Shown piece by piece: positions 43,234 through 51,640 of a DNA stretch of 59,114 nucleotides (the first letter of the stretch is position 1; each line of letters begins with the position of its first letter). Source of the stretch: JANWHF01 sp036276235 (GTDB lineage: Bacteria > Planctomycetota > Phycisphaerae > Tepidisphaerales > Tepidisphaeraceae); NCBI GenBank assembly GCA_036276235.1, contig DATBDZ010000070.1, positions 1 through 59,114 of the forward strand, given 5' to 3'. The notes beneath the pieces were generated by a model. The model saw nothing but the letters and a program-made list of their open reading frames with translations, made no database searches and had not been told where the DNA came from. Made by a program: the position numbers and the translations under genes.

Positions 43234-45073
43234 CATACCCGATGGCAAAAGTGATCCGTCCATCCGCCAGCCGGCGAATGTCCGTTATATAAACCGCCGA
43301 ACCCCCTCCAAGTTGCGACTGACTGGAAGGCGTGGTCTGCGGGGTGAAGGAATTGTTGGCCGAGCTGGGGAACGGCACCATCGAAAGAAAAACCCGCGCT
43401 GCCGCGGGGCCGCCAAATCCGTGTGCCCCCTCCAGCGTCGGATGATCGTTCACGACTCGCCAGATCAACAAGCCATCAGCGGGCAATCCAGCGTCGAAGC
43501 CCTTGCGCTGGCGGTTTTCCAGCAGGAAATATTCGCTCCCATCTCGCCGCACGGGGATCTTGATGCACTCGCGCGGCGAATCTTCGATCGGCGAAAGAAT
43601 CAGCTTCTGCTTGACAGCCGGATCGATCATCGTCGGCGTGACCCAGCCCATCTGTTCCTTGCACCACGCGCCAAAGTGTTGCGGGCGACCGGTGTTGATA
43701 ATGTTCGACATGCCGCACCAGACGCCAAGCCCTTCGGTGCCGGGCTGGTCGGGGCGCGATGCTAAATCCGGCAGGCCGATCATGCGGCCGATCTCGTGGC
43801 AGATCAGGCTGATGTTCGTCATCCGCGCCGGATTTTCCGGGATGATGATGTAAGGCATCCGCAGGCCGCGATAAAGCGTGGCGGCGGCGTGGGGGTAGTA
43901 AACCGCGCCGCGATTGGTCTGAATCCGCGCGCCGGCATACATAAACGCAATCGCGTCGTACCCTTCCAGGCTATTGATGCCGATCTGCTGGAAGACCTGC
44001 CCGGTCGCTTCGACGATCAGCGGATGGCGGCCGCTGTTGTCGGAGCCCAGGATGTACTCCTGCCGCTTTTTGGAAACGGTGACCCAGCCGATCATCTTGC
44101 CGTCGATGCGTTGGGCACCGTAAGACTGCTCGGCAAAGTACTCTGCAACGCTGCCATAAGCTGGCTGGCCGGTGGCGTTTTTCCCCGTATACGTTTTCTT
44201 GCTGAAGAATGCTTCTTCCCAGTTTTTGGTTTCGATCGTGTCGGAGTGTTTAGTATCGGGGAATTCGATCCCGACGATCGCGATCTTGATGAGCGGCCGT
44301 CGCCAGTAAGCGGGCGTTGCGGCAGCCGGACCGAATCGAAACCCCCCGCCGCGCCGGCCACCGAAGCCGCCGACGTCGGCGGTGAGCAGCGCCTTGAGCT
44401 GCATCGGCTGCCCATCGCGGGTGATGCTGAGCGTGATCGTCTGCCCCGGTTTTTTGTCGGCCATCGCATCGGTCACGCGAACGCTGGCGCTAATCGTGGT
44501 ATCGCCGACTTTCAGCAGCATGTCGCCGACGCGCAGGCCCGCGCGGGCGGCGGGCGTGTTGATCAACACCTGCTCAACCCGTGAACCGGTTTCATCGCGG
44601 GCATCGGCGACGCGAATGCCCAGCAGCACTTGATCGCCCCCCAGTTTGAGCGGGCGGCTCAGCGCCGTCAGTACCGGGCGAAGTGTGATCGTCTGATCTT
44701 TGCGTTCGATCGTGAGCGCAACCAAATCACCGGTGGATCGGCCCTGTATCTGCTGGCGGAATTCCGGGACGCTGCTGACGGGATTGCCATCGGCTTGAAC
44801 GATCGCGTCGTCAATTTGCAGCCCCGCGCGCTCGGCGGGCGAATCAGGATCAACGGCGGTCACCAGCAGCTTGCCCGGCTGGCGGGCTTCCACTTCAACG
44901 CCCAGATATCCCGCCTGCCCGGAGATGCCGGTTTTGGAAAGGGCATCGAGCCGCTGCGCCTCGGCGACAGTCTTGTAACCAGAAAGGTCGGGCGCGTCGG
45001 CGGCAAACGCCGACGCCACCGCGATGCACACAACCGCGCCGAGGATCGCGCAGATTGATCCGATTCGCCGCAT
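43223..45073 (-). CDS. PDZ-M6 family paralogue with degenerate zinc motif
   Basis: 616 residues: signal peptide (1-24), two PDZ domains (about 50-135 and 145-232), an Arg/Gly-rich linker and an M6 domain. At the active site it reads H426EIGR430MIGLPD: the second histidine of HExxH is Arg (codon CGC, minus strand 43786-43784), where the downstream paralogue has CAC. With one zinc ligand gone, peptidase activity is unlikely. Other family blocks, including NRQRKGFDAGLPADGLLIW, are kept. It is the first gene of the minus-strand block that ends at 28742. It may be an inactive partner of the intact enzyme. Confidence 0.83.
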   Translation of the reverse strand: MRRIGSICAILGAVVCIAVASAFAADAPDLSGYKTVAEAQRLDALSKTGISGQAGYLGVEVEARQPGKLLVTAVDPDSPAERAGLQIDDAIVQADGNPVSSVPEFRQQIQGRSTGDLVALTIERKDQTITLRPVLTALSRPLKLGGDQVLLGIRVADARDETGSRVEQVLINTPAARAGLRVGDMLLKVGDTTISASVRVTDAMADKKPGQTITLSITRDGQPMQLKALLTADVGGFGGRRGGGFRFGPAAATPAYWRRPLIKIAIVGIEFPDTKHSDTIETKNWEEAFFSKKTYTGKNATGQPAYGSVAEYFAEQSYGAQRIDGKMIGWVTVSKKRQEYILGSDNSGRHPLIVEATGQVFQQIGINSLEGYDAIAFMYAGARIQTNRGAVYYPHAAATLYRGLRMPYIIIPENPARMTNISLICHEIGRMIGLPDLASRPDQPGTEGLGVWCGMSNIINTGRPQHFGAWCKEQMGWVTPTMIDPAVKQKLILSPIEDSPRECIKIPVRRDGSEYFLLENRQRKGFDAGLPADGLLIWRVVNDHPTLEGAHGFGGPAAARVFLSMVPFPSSANNSFTPQTTPSSQSQLGGGSAVYITDIRRLADGRITFAIGYDVD

Positions 45074-45644
45074 GAGCCGAACTCCGTGGAAGGACGAAAC
45101 CCGTGGGTTCGGCGAGGATTATACTCGATTAGGTGGGGTGCGCCTCATCGCGATAAACGATGGACGGCCGGCGAGAGACATTCGGCGGTGGCTTTACTCG
45201 CTCCTCCGGTACTTCGGGGGAGGGCTGGGGTGGGGGTTGTGTTGAACAGGGCACTTTCGCAAGAGCCCCACCTTAACCCTCCCCCGGAGGACAAGACTCG
45301 TCGCCGAAACTGTCACACACCCTTAACGGCTGATTCGGCCGGAATTTGTTCGATGTTGAGGCGTTCTTTTATTACGATGGTGGCCCGTACACACCAATCT
45401 ATAAAGGTGATGCGGTTGAGAGTCGGGCAACTGGCTTAAGCGGCAATGTGGATAGTGCGCCTGTGGCGGCAGGCATGAGATGAGGCGGCGAGCCGGTAGC
45501 GGTCGGCCGCGCGGAAGTTCTTAGCGAAGATTTGACTGATTATTCGCAGGGCCTCGCTTAATTCTGAATGGATGCTCTTGAGTTCCGGCCGGTGGATTGG
45601 GGGCAGGATGAGAGAAAATCCCGATTGTGGGATGGGAGATGTTA
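45074..45644. other. 571-nt divergent intergenic region
   Basis: Lies between the start of the PDZ-M6 paralogue (minus) and the PEP-CTERM gene (plus), so it should hold both promoters. A family H element is at 45200-45290. The rest (45291-45644) shows a small inverted repeat ATCCCGATTGTGGGAT (45616-45631) near the PEP-CTERM start and no clear gene. I could not pick promoter boxes with confidence. Confidence 0.55.
45200..45290. repeat. Palindromic element, family H (right end shortened)
   Basis: Left hairpin CTCCTCCGGTACTTCGGGGG; right side stops after CCTCCCCCGGAGG, lacking the closing arm. The core, read in reverse, matches the CTTGCGAA core of 29779-29886. Confidence 0.75.
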
Positions 45645-46790
45645 ATGCGCACGGGGACGAAGTGGATTTTATTGGCGGCAATCGCCGGCTGCGGCACGGC
45701 GAGCTTCGCCGGAACGATTCAGCCGGGTGATCTGGTGGTCTATCGTGTCGGCGATGGAACGGGAAGCCTGGTTAATACCGGCAATTCCGTATTCCTTGAT
45801 GAGTACACGACGTCGGGGGCGCTGGTGCAATCCATTGCAATGCCGACTGCAAACAGCGGCACGAACCATTCGCTGATCGCCAGCGGGACGGCAACTTCGG
45901 AAGGGTTGCTGAGCGTTTCCGCGAACGGCCAGTATGTATTTCTCACTGGCTACAATGCAACACCTCCGCAAACCGGTCTGGCCGGCACAGCCGCTGGCAC
46001 GGTTAATCGCGTGGTCGGTCGGGTCGATCTTCAGGGAAATGTAGATACGACGACCGCCTTAACCGACTACGCTGATGGGAATAATCCCCGGTCAGTCGCG
46101 AGCGATGATGGGAACAACATTTGGGTATCCGGCGGCGCGGGAGGAGTTCGGTACACGACGCTGGGCAGCTCAACGTCCACGCAATTGAGCACGACGGCGA
46201 CCAATCTCCGCCAACTCAATATTTTTGGCGGCCAGCTTTTCACGAGTAATTCGTCGGGCAACACGATTCGGGTGGGAACAATTGGCACGGGACTTCCCAC
46301 AACTTCGGGCCAAACGATCACTAATCTGCCCGGCCTGCCTGCTTCAACCGGAAATCCTTTCGCATTTTTCCTGGCGGATATTGACCCCAGCACGCCGGGA
46401 CTCGACACGCTTTATATCGCCGATGATGGGGCGGGTGCCGGAATTCTGAAGTATGCACTGGTTAACGGAAGCTGGACGGCTGATGGCACCATTACAGCCG
46501 CTTCCGTGCGCGGGTTGACTGGGACCGTCAACGGAACCAATGTGACTCTTTACGGAACGACGGGCGGGGGTAGCGCGGCGGGCGGCGGATCGATCTACGC
46601 CTTTACCGACTCGACCGGTTTTAATGGCACCATCGCCGCCGGCAGCACTGCGTCAACGATCGCAACCGCCGCGTCGAATGAAGCATTCCGAGGCATCGGC
46701 CTGGTCTCCGCGCCGGAGCCGGCCACCATGGGACTCCTTGCTCCTGCCGGTTTGCTCTTGCTTGCACGCCGTCGGCGTCAGAATCGTTGA
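45645..46790 (+). CDS. PEP-CTERM sorting-domain exoprotein
   Basis: About 381 residues. The signal peptide (MRTGTKWILLAAIAGCGTASFA) is followed by a beta-rich, Thr/Gly/Asn-rich body resembling a beta-propeller (repeated YVFLTGYN, IWVSGGAGG and LYIADDG-like blades). The C-terminus has PEPATMGLL, a hydrophobic helix and ARRRRQNR, the PEP-CTERM tag that directs exported proteins to exosortase. GGGAG 6 nt before ATG 45645 supports the start. Function unknown. The gene is followed by a strong terminator. Confidence 0.82.
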   Translation: MRTGTKWILLAAIAGCGTASFAGTIQPGDLVVYRVGDGTGSLVNTGNSVFLDEYTTSGALVQSIAMPTANSGTNHSLIASGTATSEGLLSVSANGQYVFLTGYNATPPQTGLAGTAAGTVNRVVGRVDLQGNVDTTTALTDYADGNNPRSVASDDGNNIWVSGGAGGVRYTTLGSSTSTQLSTTATNLRQLNIFGGQLFTSNSSGNTIRVGTIGTGLPTTSGQTITNLPGLPASTGNPFAFFLADIDPSTPGLDTLYIADDGAGAGILKYALVNGSWTADGTITAASVRGLTGTVNGTNVTLYGTTGGGSAAGGGSIYAFTDSTGFNGTIAAGSTASTIATAASNEAFRGIGLVSAPEPATMGLLAPAGLLLLARRRRQNR

Positions 46791-46821
46791 ACAATCTTCA
46801 AATACAGCTTGGAATATAAAT

Positions 46822-46855
46822 GCAGGCCGGTGACAAATCACCGGCCTGCTTATTT
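46822..46855. terminator. Strong bidirectional intrinsic terminator
   Basis: A perfect 12-bp stem (GCAGGCCGGTGA and TCACCGGCCTGC) with a CAAA loop is followed by TTATTT on the plus strand and by ATTTATATT on the minus strand. It separates the converging PEP-CTERM and yebC genes and can end both transcripts. Confidence 0.88.
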
Positions 46856-46882
46856 GCTCTAAGTTCAATGTCGGTTGGTCGC

Positions 46883-47617
46883 CTACACCGTCACCGACTC
46901 TGGCAATTCCGCATTGTGGCTGACGGCCTGCACGTCGTCGTTGTCTTCCAGGGCGTCAATTAACTTTAGCAACTTTTGCGCGGCCTCAGCATCGATGGGA
47001 ACGGTGTTGTTGGGCATGTTGGTGATTTCGGAGGCTTCGATTGCGATGTTGGCCGCTGTCAGGGCTTCCTTCACCCTGTGAAACGAGGTCGGCGTGGTGA
47101 TGACCTCGAAGACTTCGCCTTCATTTTTCACGTCTTCCGCGCCGGCATCGAGCGCGATTTCCAGCAGGCGGTCTTCGGTAACGGCTTCGGACTTGATTGT
47201 GATGATCCCCTGCCGCGTGAATTGAAACGCGACGGCGCCGCTGTTGGCGAAGTTGCCGCCGTGACGCTCGAAGATCATGCGCATTTCGGGGGCGGTGCGG
47301 GCGCGGTTGTTGGTGAGGGCATCGACCATGATCGCGATGCCGCCGGGGGCGTAGCCTTCATAGGTGGCGGGTTCGTAATTTTCGCCGCCCAGTTCGCCGG
47401 TGCCTTTGAGGATCGCTTTCTCGATGGTGTCCTTGGGCATGTTGACGCCCTTGGCTTCGTCGATGGTGTATCGCAGCGAAAGATTATCGCGTGGATCGCC
47501 GCCGCCCTTGGCGGCAATGATGATCTTTCGCGCGACCTTGCTCCAGAGCTTCCCGCGCTTGGCGTCCGTCGCCCCCTTCGCCCGCTTGATCTTTGACCAG
47601 TGACTGTGTCCTGCCAT
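46883..47617 (-). CDS. yebC: YebC/PmpR family regulator
   Basis: Full-length, 244 residues. The N-terminus MAGHSHWSKIKRAKGATDAK is the family hallmark, followed by the usual NMPKDTIEKAI and YEGYAPGGIAIMVD segments. YebC proteins are known both as transcription regulators and as factors helping ribosomes through proline stretches. GAGGA 4-5 nt before the ATG gives a clear start. It is the last gene of the minus-strand housekeeping run. Confidence 0.95.
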   Translation of the reverse strand: MAGHSHWSKIKRAKGATDAKRGKLWSKVARKIIIAAKGGGDPRDNLSLRYTIDEAKGVNMPKDTIEKAILKGTGELGGENYEPATYEGYAPGGIAIMVDALTNNRARTAPEMRMIFERHGGNFANSGAVAFQFTRQGIITIKSEAVTEDRLLEIALDAGAEDVKNEGEVFEVITTPTSFHRVKEALTAANIAIEASEITNMPNNTVPIDAEAAQKLLKLIDALEDNDDVQAVSHNAELPESVTV

Positions 47618-47630
47618 GGGGTCCTCAAAA

Positions 47631-47785
47631 GTTGCCAGTTGCCAGTTGTCAGTTGTCAGTTGTCAGTTGCTGGAAGAAGTTGCCAGTTGCCAGTTACCAG
47701 TTGTCAGTAAATGCCAAAGGCATTTATTGGTATTCACTGGCAACTGACAACTGGCAACTGGCAACTTCTTCGGCTGGCAACTTCT
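47631..47785. repeat. Heptamer-repeat hairpin (GTTGCCA/GTTGTCA)
   Basis: Left arm: units GTTGCCA, GTTGTCA and GTTACCA in tandem, interrupted by GTTGCTGGAAGAA. Right arm: TGGCAAC and TGACAAC units. The centre holds GTAAATGCCAAAGG and a facing copy. It fills the gap between the TPR gene and yebC and is of the same family as 53101-53193. The yebC ribosome-binding site lies outside it. Confidence 0.88.
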
Positions 47786-47791
47786 CTTTCC

Positions 47792-50503
47792 TCACTGCTT
47801 CCCCCCGCCTTCCGCGCTCACCGGCGCTACGCTCACGGGCTGGCCGGCTTTCAGTTGTTTTTGCTTTTCCATCAGTTGCAGCCGCAGGTCGCGGAGGTCG
47901 TCGCGCGGGGCGTTGGCGGCGGTGATCTGATCGGTGGCGCGGTGCCAATCGGCTTCGGCGCCCTGGCGATCGCCTAATCGATAGAGCAGATCGCCGTGAT
48001 GATCCAGCACGACCGGATCGGGCTCGGGCGCGCCGGCGGCTTTGTTGCCGATGGCGCGATCGAGGAAGCCGCGCGCTTCATCGAAGCGGCCGAGCTTGTA
48101 AAGAACCCAGCCCATGCTGTCCAAAAAGCTCGCATTGTGCGGCTCGGATTTGATCGCCTGGCGGATCAGCGACTCCGCCTGCCGCAGGTTCTTTCCCTGA
48201 TCGGCCCAGGAATATCCCAGATCGTTGCACGCGCCGGCGTGCGTCGGATCGAGCTTGAGCACATCCGAAAGAATCTGCTCGCTGGTCTGCGTTTGCCCGA
48301 TGCGCGAGTACAGGCCCGAAAGGATATAGAGCACATCCGCATCATCGGCCGCCAGCTTGTGGGCGGCATCGAGCACGTGCGACGCCTGTGGCGATTGGTT
48401 TTGCGAAGCGTAGGTTTCCGCCAGCGCCAACGAGATGGCAAGGTTCTTTGGATCGTTTGTCAGGCGTTCTTCGAGCAGATGCGCGAAAATCGCTTCGCGA
48501 TTGTTTTGCGCATAGAAGCGGCCGACAGATTCGATCAGATCGCTGTCATCCGGCCGCTCATCGATAAGCCGCCGGAAGATTGCATCCGCAGCCTCGGGAT
48601 GGCCATCGCGAAAATCCTCGCGGGCCTGGATTTCCTGAAGCATCGGGTCGGCCGGATCGTTGGTCAGCCACGTCGCCAGAACGCGCTGCGCCTGCGAGGC
48701 GTTACCCGCCTGTGCGTAGTACGCGTACAGCTCGAAGTAGGGATCGCGGAAGGAGGGCCAATCGCTGAGCAATCCCCACATGAGCGATTCGAAGCCGCGA
48801 TTGTCGCCGGCCTTGTGAAGCGCCGCGGCCCGCTCGAACAGAAGATCGGGCGATGCGCCGCCGGCTTTGATCGCGATCGCAAATTGCTCGGCAGCCTTGG
48901 CGGGTTGATCCTGGTTAAAAAGACAGAGGCCGTTGACCTCGGCGGCAATTGCGGCGTTACCCGCCGCGGCCGCGCGGGCAGCAAGCTGATCGCACGCTCT
49001 GATCTTTTCGGCGGCTCCCACTTCCGTGTCTGACCAGATCGTCCCGGTCATCTCGCGATAAGCCGGCGCGAACGGAGGATTCTGCGCGACGGCTTCCTCG
49101 AGCGCATCGCGCGCCGCCGACTCGCGCCGCCAGATCCGCGCGCCGCGCGATTGCCAGTAGAATTTGGCGCTCCTGGCGGCCGGATCGACTTGAATCGATT
49201 GGAAAGTGGCGAGCTTAATCCGCCCCACCGACGATGGCCGCATCAGGCGGCCCCACTGCTGCTCCAACTGGCTGGTCAGTTGCGGATGAGCGTTCGACGA
49301 TTCGATCAAGAGCCGGGCGGCTCCATCAAGATCGCGCGCCTCACGGCGAATCTCGATACGGTGGATCAGAATCTCCGCCTCTTTAGGATGCTTCGCAAAT
49401 GCATCCGCCAGCAGCGTATCGGCCTGCCCGCGCCGGCCGACCGTGGCTAACAAATCGGCAAGTGCAAAGAGAATCGGACGATCCGCCGGCCGCTGGCGAT
49501 TCAGTTGGGTCAGCTCATCAATCGCGGCGTTTTCATGCCCGCGGCAGACTTCGCGCAGAAGCTCCAGCGACCGCTGAGTGGCCCCAAATTTCACCACGCA
49601 ATCGACGGCGACCTTGACCGCAGCGCCGGGTTGATTGGCCGCCAGCAGGCAGCGGCAATAGTTGGCCCGCAGGTTGAGATTATCCGGATCGGCGGCGATC
49701 GCCTGCTGATAAGAGGCCACCGCCTGATCGAAGCGCCCCAGCTTCTGGAGCAGCCCGGCGATCTCCACCGTCAGCGCGTCGGCGTGGCCCGCGAGCAGCG
49801 ACGCCTCCTCATCCATCCGCATCGCCATGCTTTGCGAACGAAGCTTGCGGGCGAGCTGCTGATAAACATCCAGCGCTGCCTGATCATAACCCTGGCGGGC
49901 CAGCGCGCTGGCGAGGAAAAAATCGGTGACGACGCCACGCGGATCTTCGTTCCGATAGTCCTCCGTTTGCGTCGCCAAGCGCAGATAAATCAAAGCCGTC
50001 GTCGTGTCATTCTTCGCCAGATATTGGCGGCCAAGATTGGTCTGCAAATCAAGATGATCCGGCTCGATCGCCACCGCGCGCTCAAGCTCGGCGATCGATT
50101 GCTGGCTGTAGCTGCTGTTGGCCTGATAGGTTTTGCCAAGCTCGTAATGCAGCGAAAAGCTATTCGGATCGGCGGCGACCGCCTTGCGCAAAAAGTCGAT
50201 GGCGGCGGGCCGATCCCCCTCCAGCTCGGCGATGTGCGCCTGGGCATACAGATGCAAAGCCTGCAACGAGGGCTGGGTGGCGGGTTGCGAAGCAGGAGGA
50301 TTCAGCCGAACGCGCGGCGGAATCTGATCGAGCGTCAACAACGCCTGCGGAGCAACCGCCGGCCGTGTTTCCGGACCCGTGCGCCCGTCAACGACGGTGG
50401 TCATGCCCGGCCCGGAAGGCGCATGCGCAGCGCATCCGCCGATCATCGCGATCGCCAGGCACAGTGGATACGCCGCGAACGAAGTTTGGATGCGCCAACT
50501 CAT
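47792..50503 (-). CDS. Large TPR lipoprotein
   Basis: 903 residues. A lipobox (AMIGGC, Cys24) suggests outer-leaflet or outer-membrane attachment. More than ten TPR-type helical repeats fill most of the chain, for example ELGKTYQANSSYSQQSIAELERAVAIEPDH and later repeats up to about 850. TPR lipoproteins act as scaffolds for protein complexes, often in secretion or envelope assembly. Downstream of hisG and upstream of yebC in one run, so function cannot be read from its neighbours. Confidence 0.78.
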   Translation of the reverse strand: MSWRIQTSFAAYPLCLAIAMIGGCAAHAPSGPGMTTVVDGRTGPETRPAVAPQALLTLDQIPPRVRLNPPASQPATQPSLQALHLYAQAHIAELEGDRPAAIDFLRKAVAADPNSFSLHYELGKTYQANSSYSQQSIAELERAVAIEPDHLDLQTNLGRQYLAKNDTTTALIYLRLATQTEDYRNEDPRGVVTDFFLASALARQGYDQAALDVYQQLARKLRSQSMAMRMDEEASLLAGHADALTVEIAGLLQKLGRFDQAVASYQQAIAADPDNLNLRANYCRCLLAANQPGAAVKVAVDCVVKFGATQRSLELLREVCRGHENAAIDELTQLNRQRPADRPILFALADLLATVGRRGQADTLLADAFAKHPKEAEILIHRIEIRREARDLDGAARLLIESSNAHPQLTSQLEQQWGRLMRPSSVGRIKLATFQSIQVDPAARSAKFYWQSRGARIWRRESAARDALEEAVAQNPPFAPAYREMTGTIWSDTEVGAAEKIRACDQLAARAAAAGNAAIAAEVNGLCLFNQDQPAKAAEQFAIAIKAGGASPDLLFERAAALHKAGDNRGFESLMWGLLSDWPSFRDPYFELYAYYAQAGNASQAQRVLATWLTNDPADPMLQEIQAREDFRDGHPEAADAIFRRLIDERPDDSDLIESVGRFYAQNNREAIFAHLLEERLTNDPKNLAISLALAETYASQNQSPQASHVLDAAHKLAADDADVLYILSGLYSRIGQTQTSEQILSDVLKLDPTHAGACNDLGYSWADQGKNLRQAESLIRQAIKSEPHNASFLDSMGWVLYKLGRFDEARGFLDRAIGNKAAGAPEPDPVVLDHHGDLLYRLGDRQGAEADWHRATDQITAANAPRDDLRDLRLQLMEKQKQLKAGQPVSVAPVSAEGGGKQ

Positions 50504-50544
50504 CGGGGATGATTATACGGCGGCGCGGGGTTCGCATGTAGCGC

Positions 50545-51438
50545 TTATGGGATAACCTTATTAAGCGGATACGTAATAATCCCGGTCGCCCCCGCGCGCT
50601 TCAGGACTGGGATGAGCTCGCGCTCCTGGCGTTCTTCCAGAATGACTTCAACCGCCACCCAGGCCGAGTCGGCAAGGCGGCTGATCGTCGGGCTTTTCTC
50701 GGCGGGCAGATTCGCGATCACTTCCGCGAGCTTGTCTTCAGGCACGTTCATCTTCAGGCCGACCTTCGCCTTGGCTTCGATCGCGCCTCTGAGCAACATC
50801 GCGATATTTTCCATGCGCTCGCGCTTCCAGGGGATTTCCCAGGCCTTGCGGTTCGCGATGAAACGGATCGTGCTGCTGAGGATCGTATCGATCACGCGAA
50901 GATTGTTGGCGCGGATGCTCGAGCCGGTTTCGGTCAGATCGACGATGCCATCGAGCAGGCGGGCCTTGATCTCGGTGGTGCCCCAGGAGAATTCAACGTT
51001 CACATTGATGCCGTGCTTCTGGAAATAGCGGCGGGTCGTATTCACGATTTCGGTGGCGACGATCTTCCCCTCAAAATCCTTCACCGTGCGAATCGGGCTT
51101 TCTTCCGGCACTGCCAGCACCCAGCGCGCGGGCAGACTCGTGGCGCGGGAATAGGTCAGCTCGCAGATTTCGATGACATCATTTTCGTTGCCGTTCTCGA
51201 CGACCCAGTCGTACCCGCAGAGGCCGCAGTCGATGATGTTATCGACAACATAGCGGCTGATTTCCTGCGAGCGGAAGAGAACCGCCGACAGCTTCTCATC
51301 GTCGATGCGGGGAAAGACGCTGCGCTCCTGCATCGAGATGCGGTAACCGGCGCGGGCAAACAGGTCGATGGTGGAGCTTTGCATGCTTCCGCTGGGAAGC
51401 CCAAGCCGCAGGGAGGATTCAGGGAGACGGTCGGTCAT
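50545..51438 (-). CDS. hisG: ATP phosphoribosyltransferase, long form
   Basis: About 297 residues, the length of the regulatory long form. Catalyses the first step of histidine synthesis, PRPP plus ATP to phosphoribosyl-ATP. LRLGLPSGSMQ opens the catalytic domain; DLTETGSSIRANNLRVID is the PRPP-binding loop. The C-terminal 75 residues (MNVPEDKLAEVIANLP...) form the ACT-like histidine-feedback domain. ATG 51438 gives the family start; the frame is open to 51477 but only repeat sequence lies there. No other his genes in the window. Confidence 0.94.
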   Translation of the reverse strand: MTDRLPESSLRLGLPSGSMQSSTIDLFARAGYRISMQERSVFPRIDDEKLSAVLFRSQEISRYVVDNIIDCGLCGYDWVVENGNENDVIEICELTYSRATSLPARWVLAVPEESPIRTVKDFEGKIVATEIVNTTRRYFQKHGINVNVEFSWGTTEIKARLLDGIVDLTETGSSIRANNLRVIDTILSSTIRFIANRKAWEIPWKRERMENIAMLLRGAIEAKAKVGLKMNVPEDKLAEVIANLPAEKSPTISRLADSAWVAVEVILEERQERELIPVLKRAGATGIITYPLNKVIP

Positions 51439-51444
51439 TTGTTG

Positions 51445-51640
51445 AAAAGGAGTCAGGAGCCAGCAGGAAGCCGCCACGCGCGGAGTCGAGGATGGAGAAT
51501 TGAGGATGGAGGATTGCCGGTCTTCGTCGGCCCAGCCGTAATCGTCAATTCTCTATCCTTCATTCTCCATCCTCCATCCTCCATCCTCGTTCCCGTTTTC
51601 GTCTTCTCTCCTGACTCCTGTCTCCTGGCTCCTTCTTCCA
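51445..51640. repeat. Nested heptamer-based inverted repeats upstream of hisG
   Basis: Outer arms: AAAAGGAGTCAGGAGCCAGC (51445-51464) and its loose complement at 51606-51639. Inner arms: GAGGATGGAGAATTGAGGAT (from 51488) and CATCCTCCATCCTCCATCCT (51568-51587). Units GGATGGA, GAATTGA and GGAGTCA are seven nucleotides long. The whole gap between the endonuclease-like gene and hisG is this element, ending 6 nt before the hisG ATG. Confidence 0.82.

Noticed and set aside
45436..45681. Minus-strand frame of 81 codons before the PEP-CTERM gene
   Set aside because: No ribosome-binding site, overlaps the PEP-CTERM start region and has no recognised domain. A decayed gene fragment cannot be excluded.
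47996..50512. Two plus-strand frames (345 and 335 codons) opposite the TPR gene
   Set aside because: Shadows of the TPR repeats; the lipobox and repeat pattern on the minus strand are convincing.
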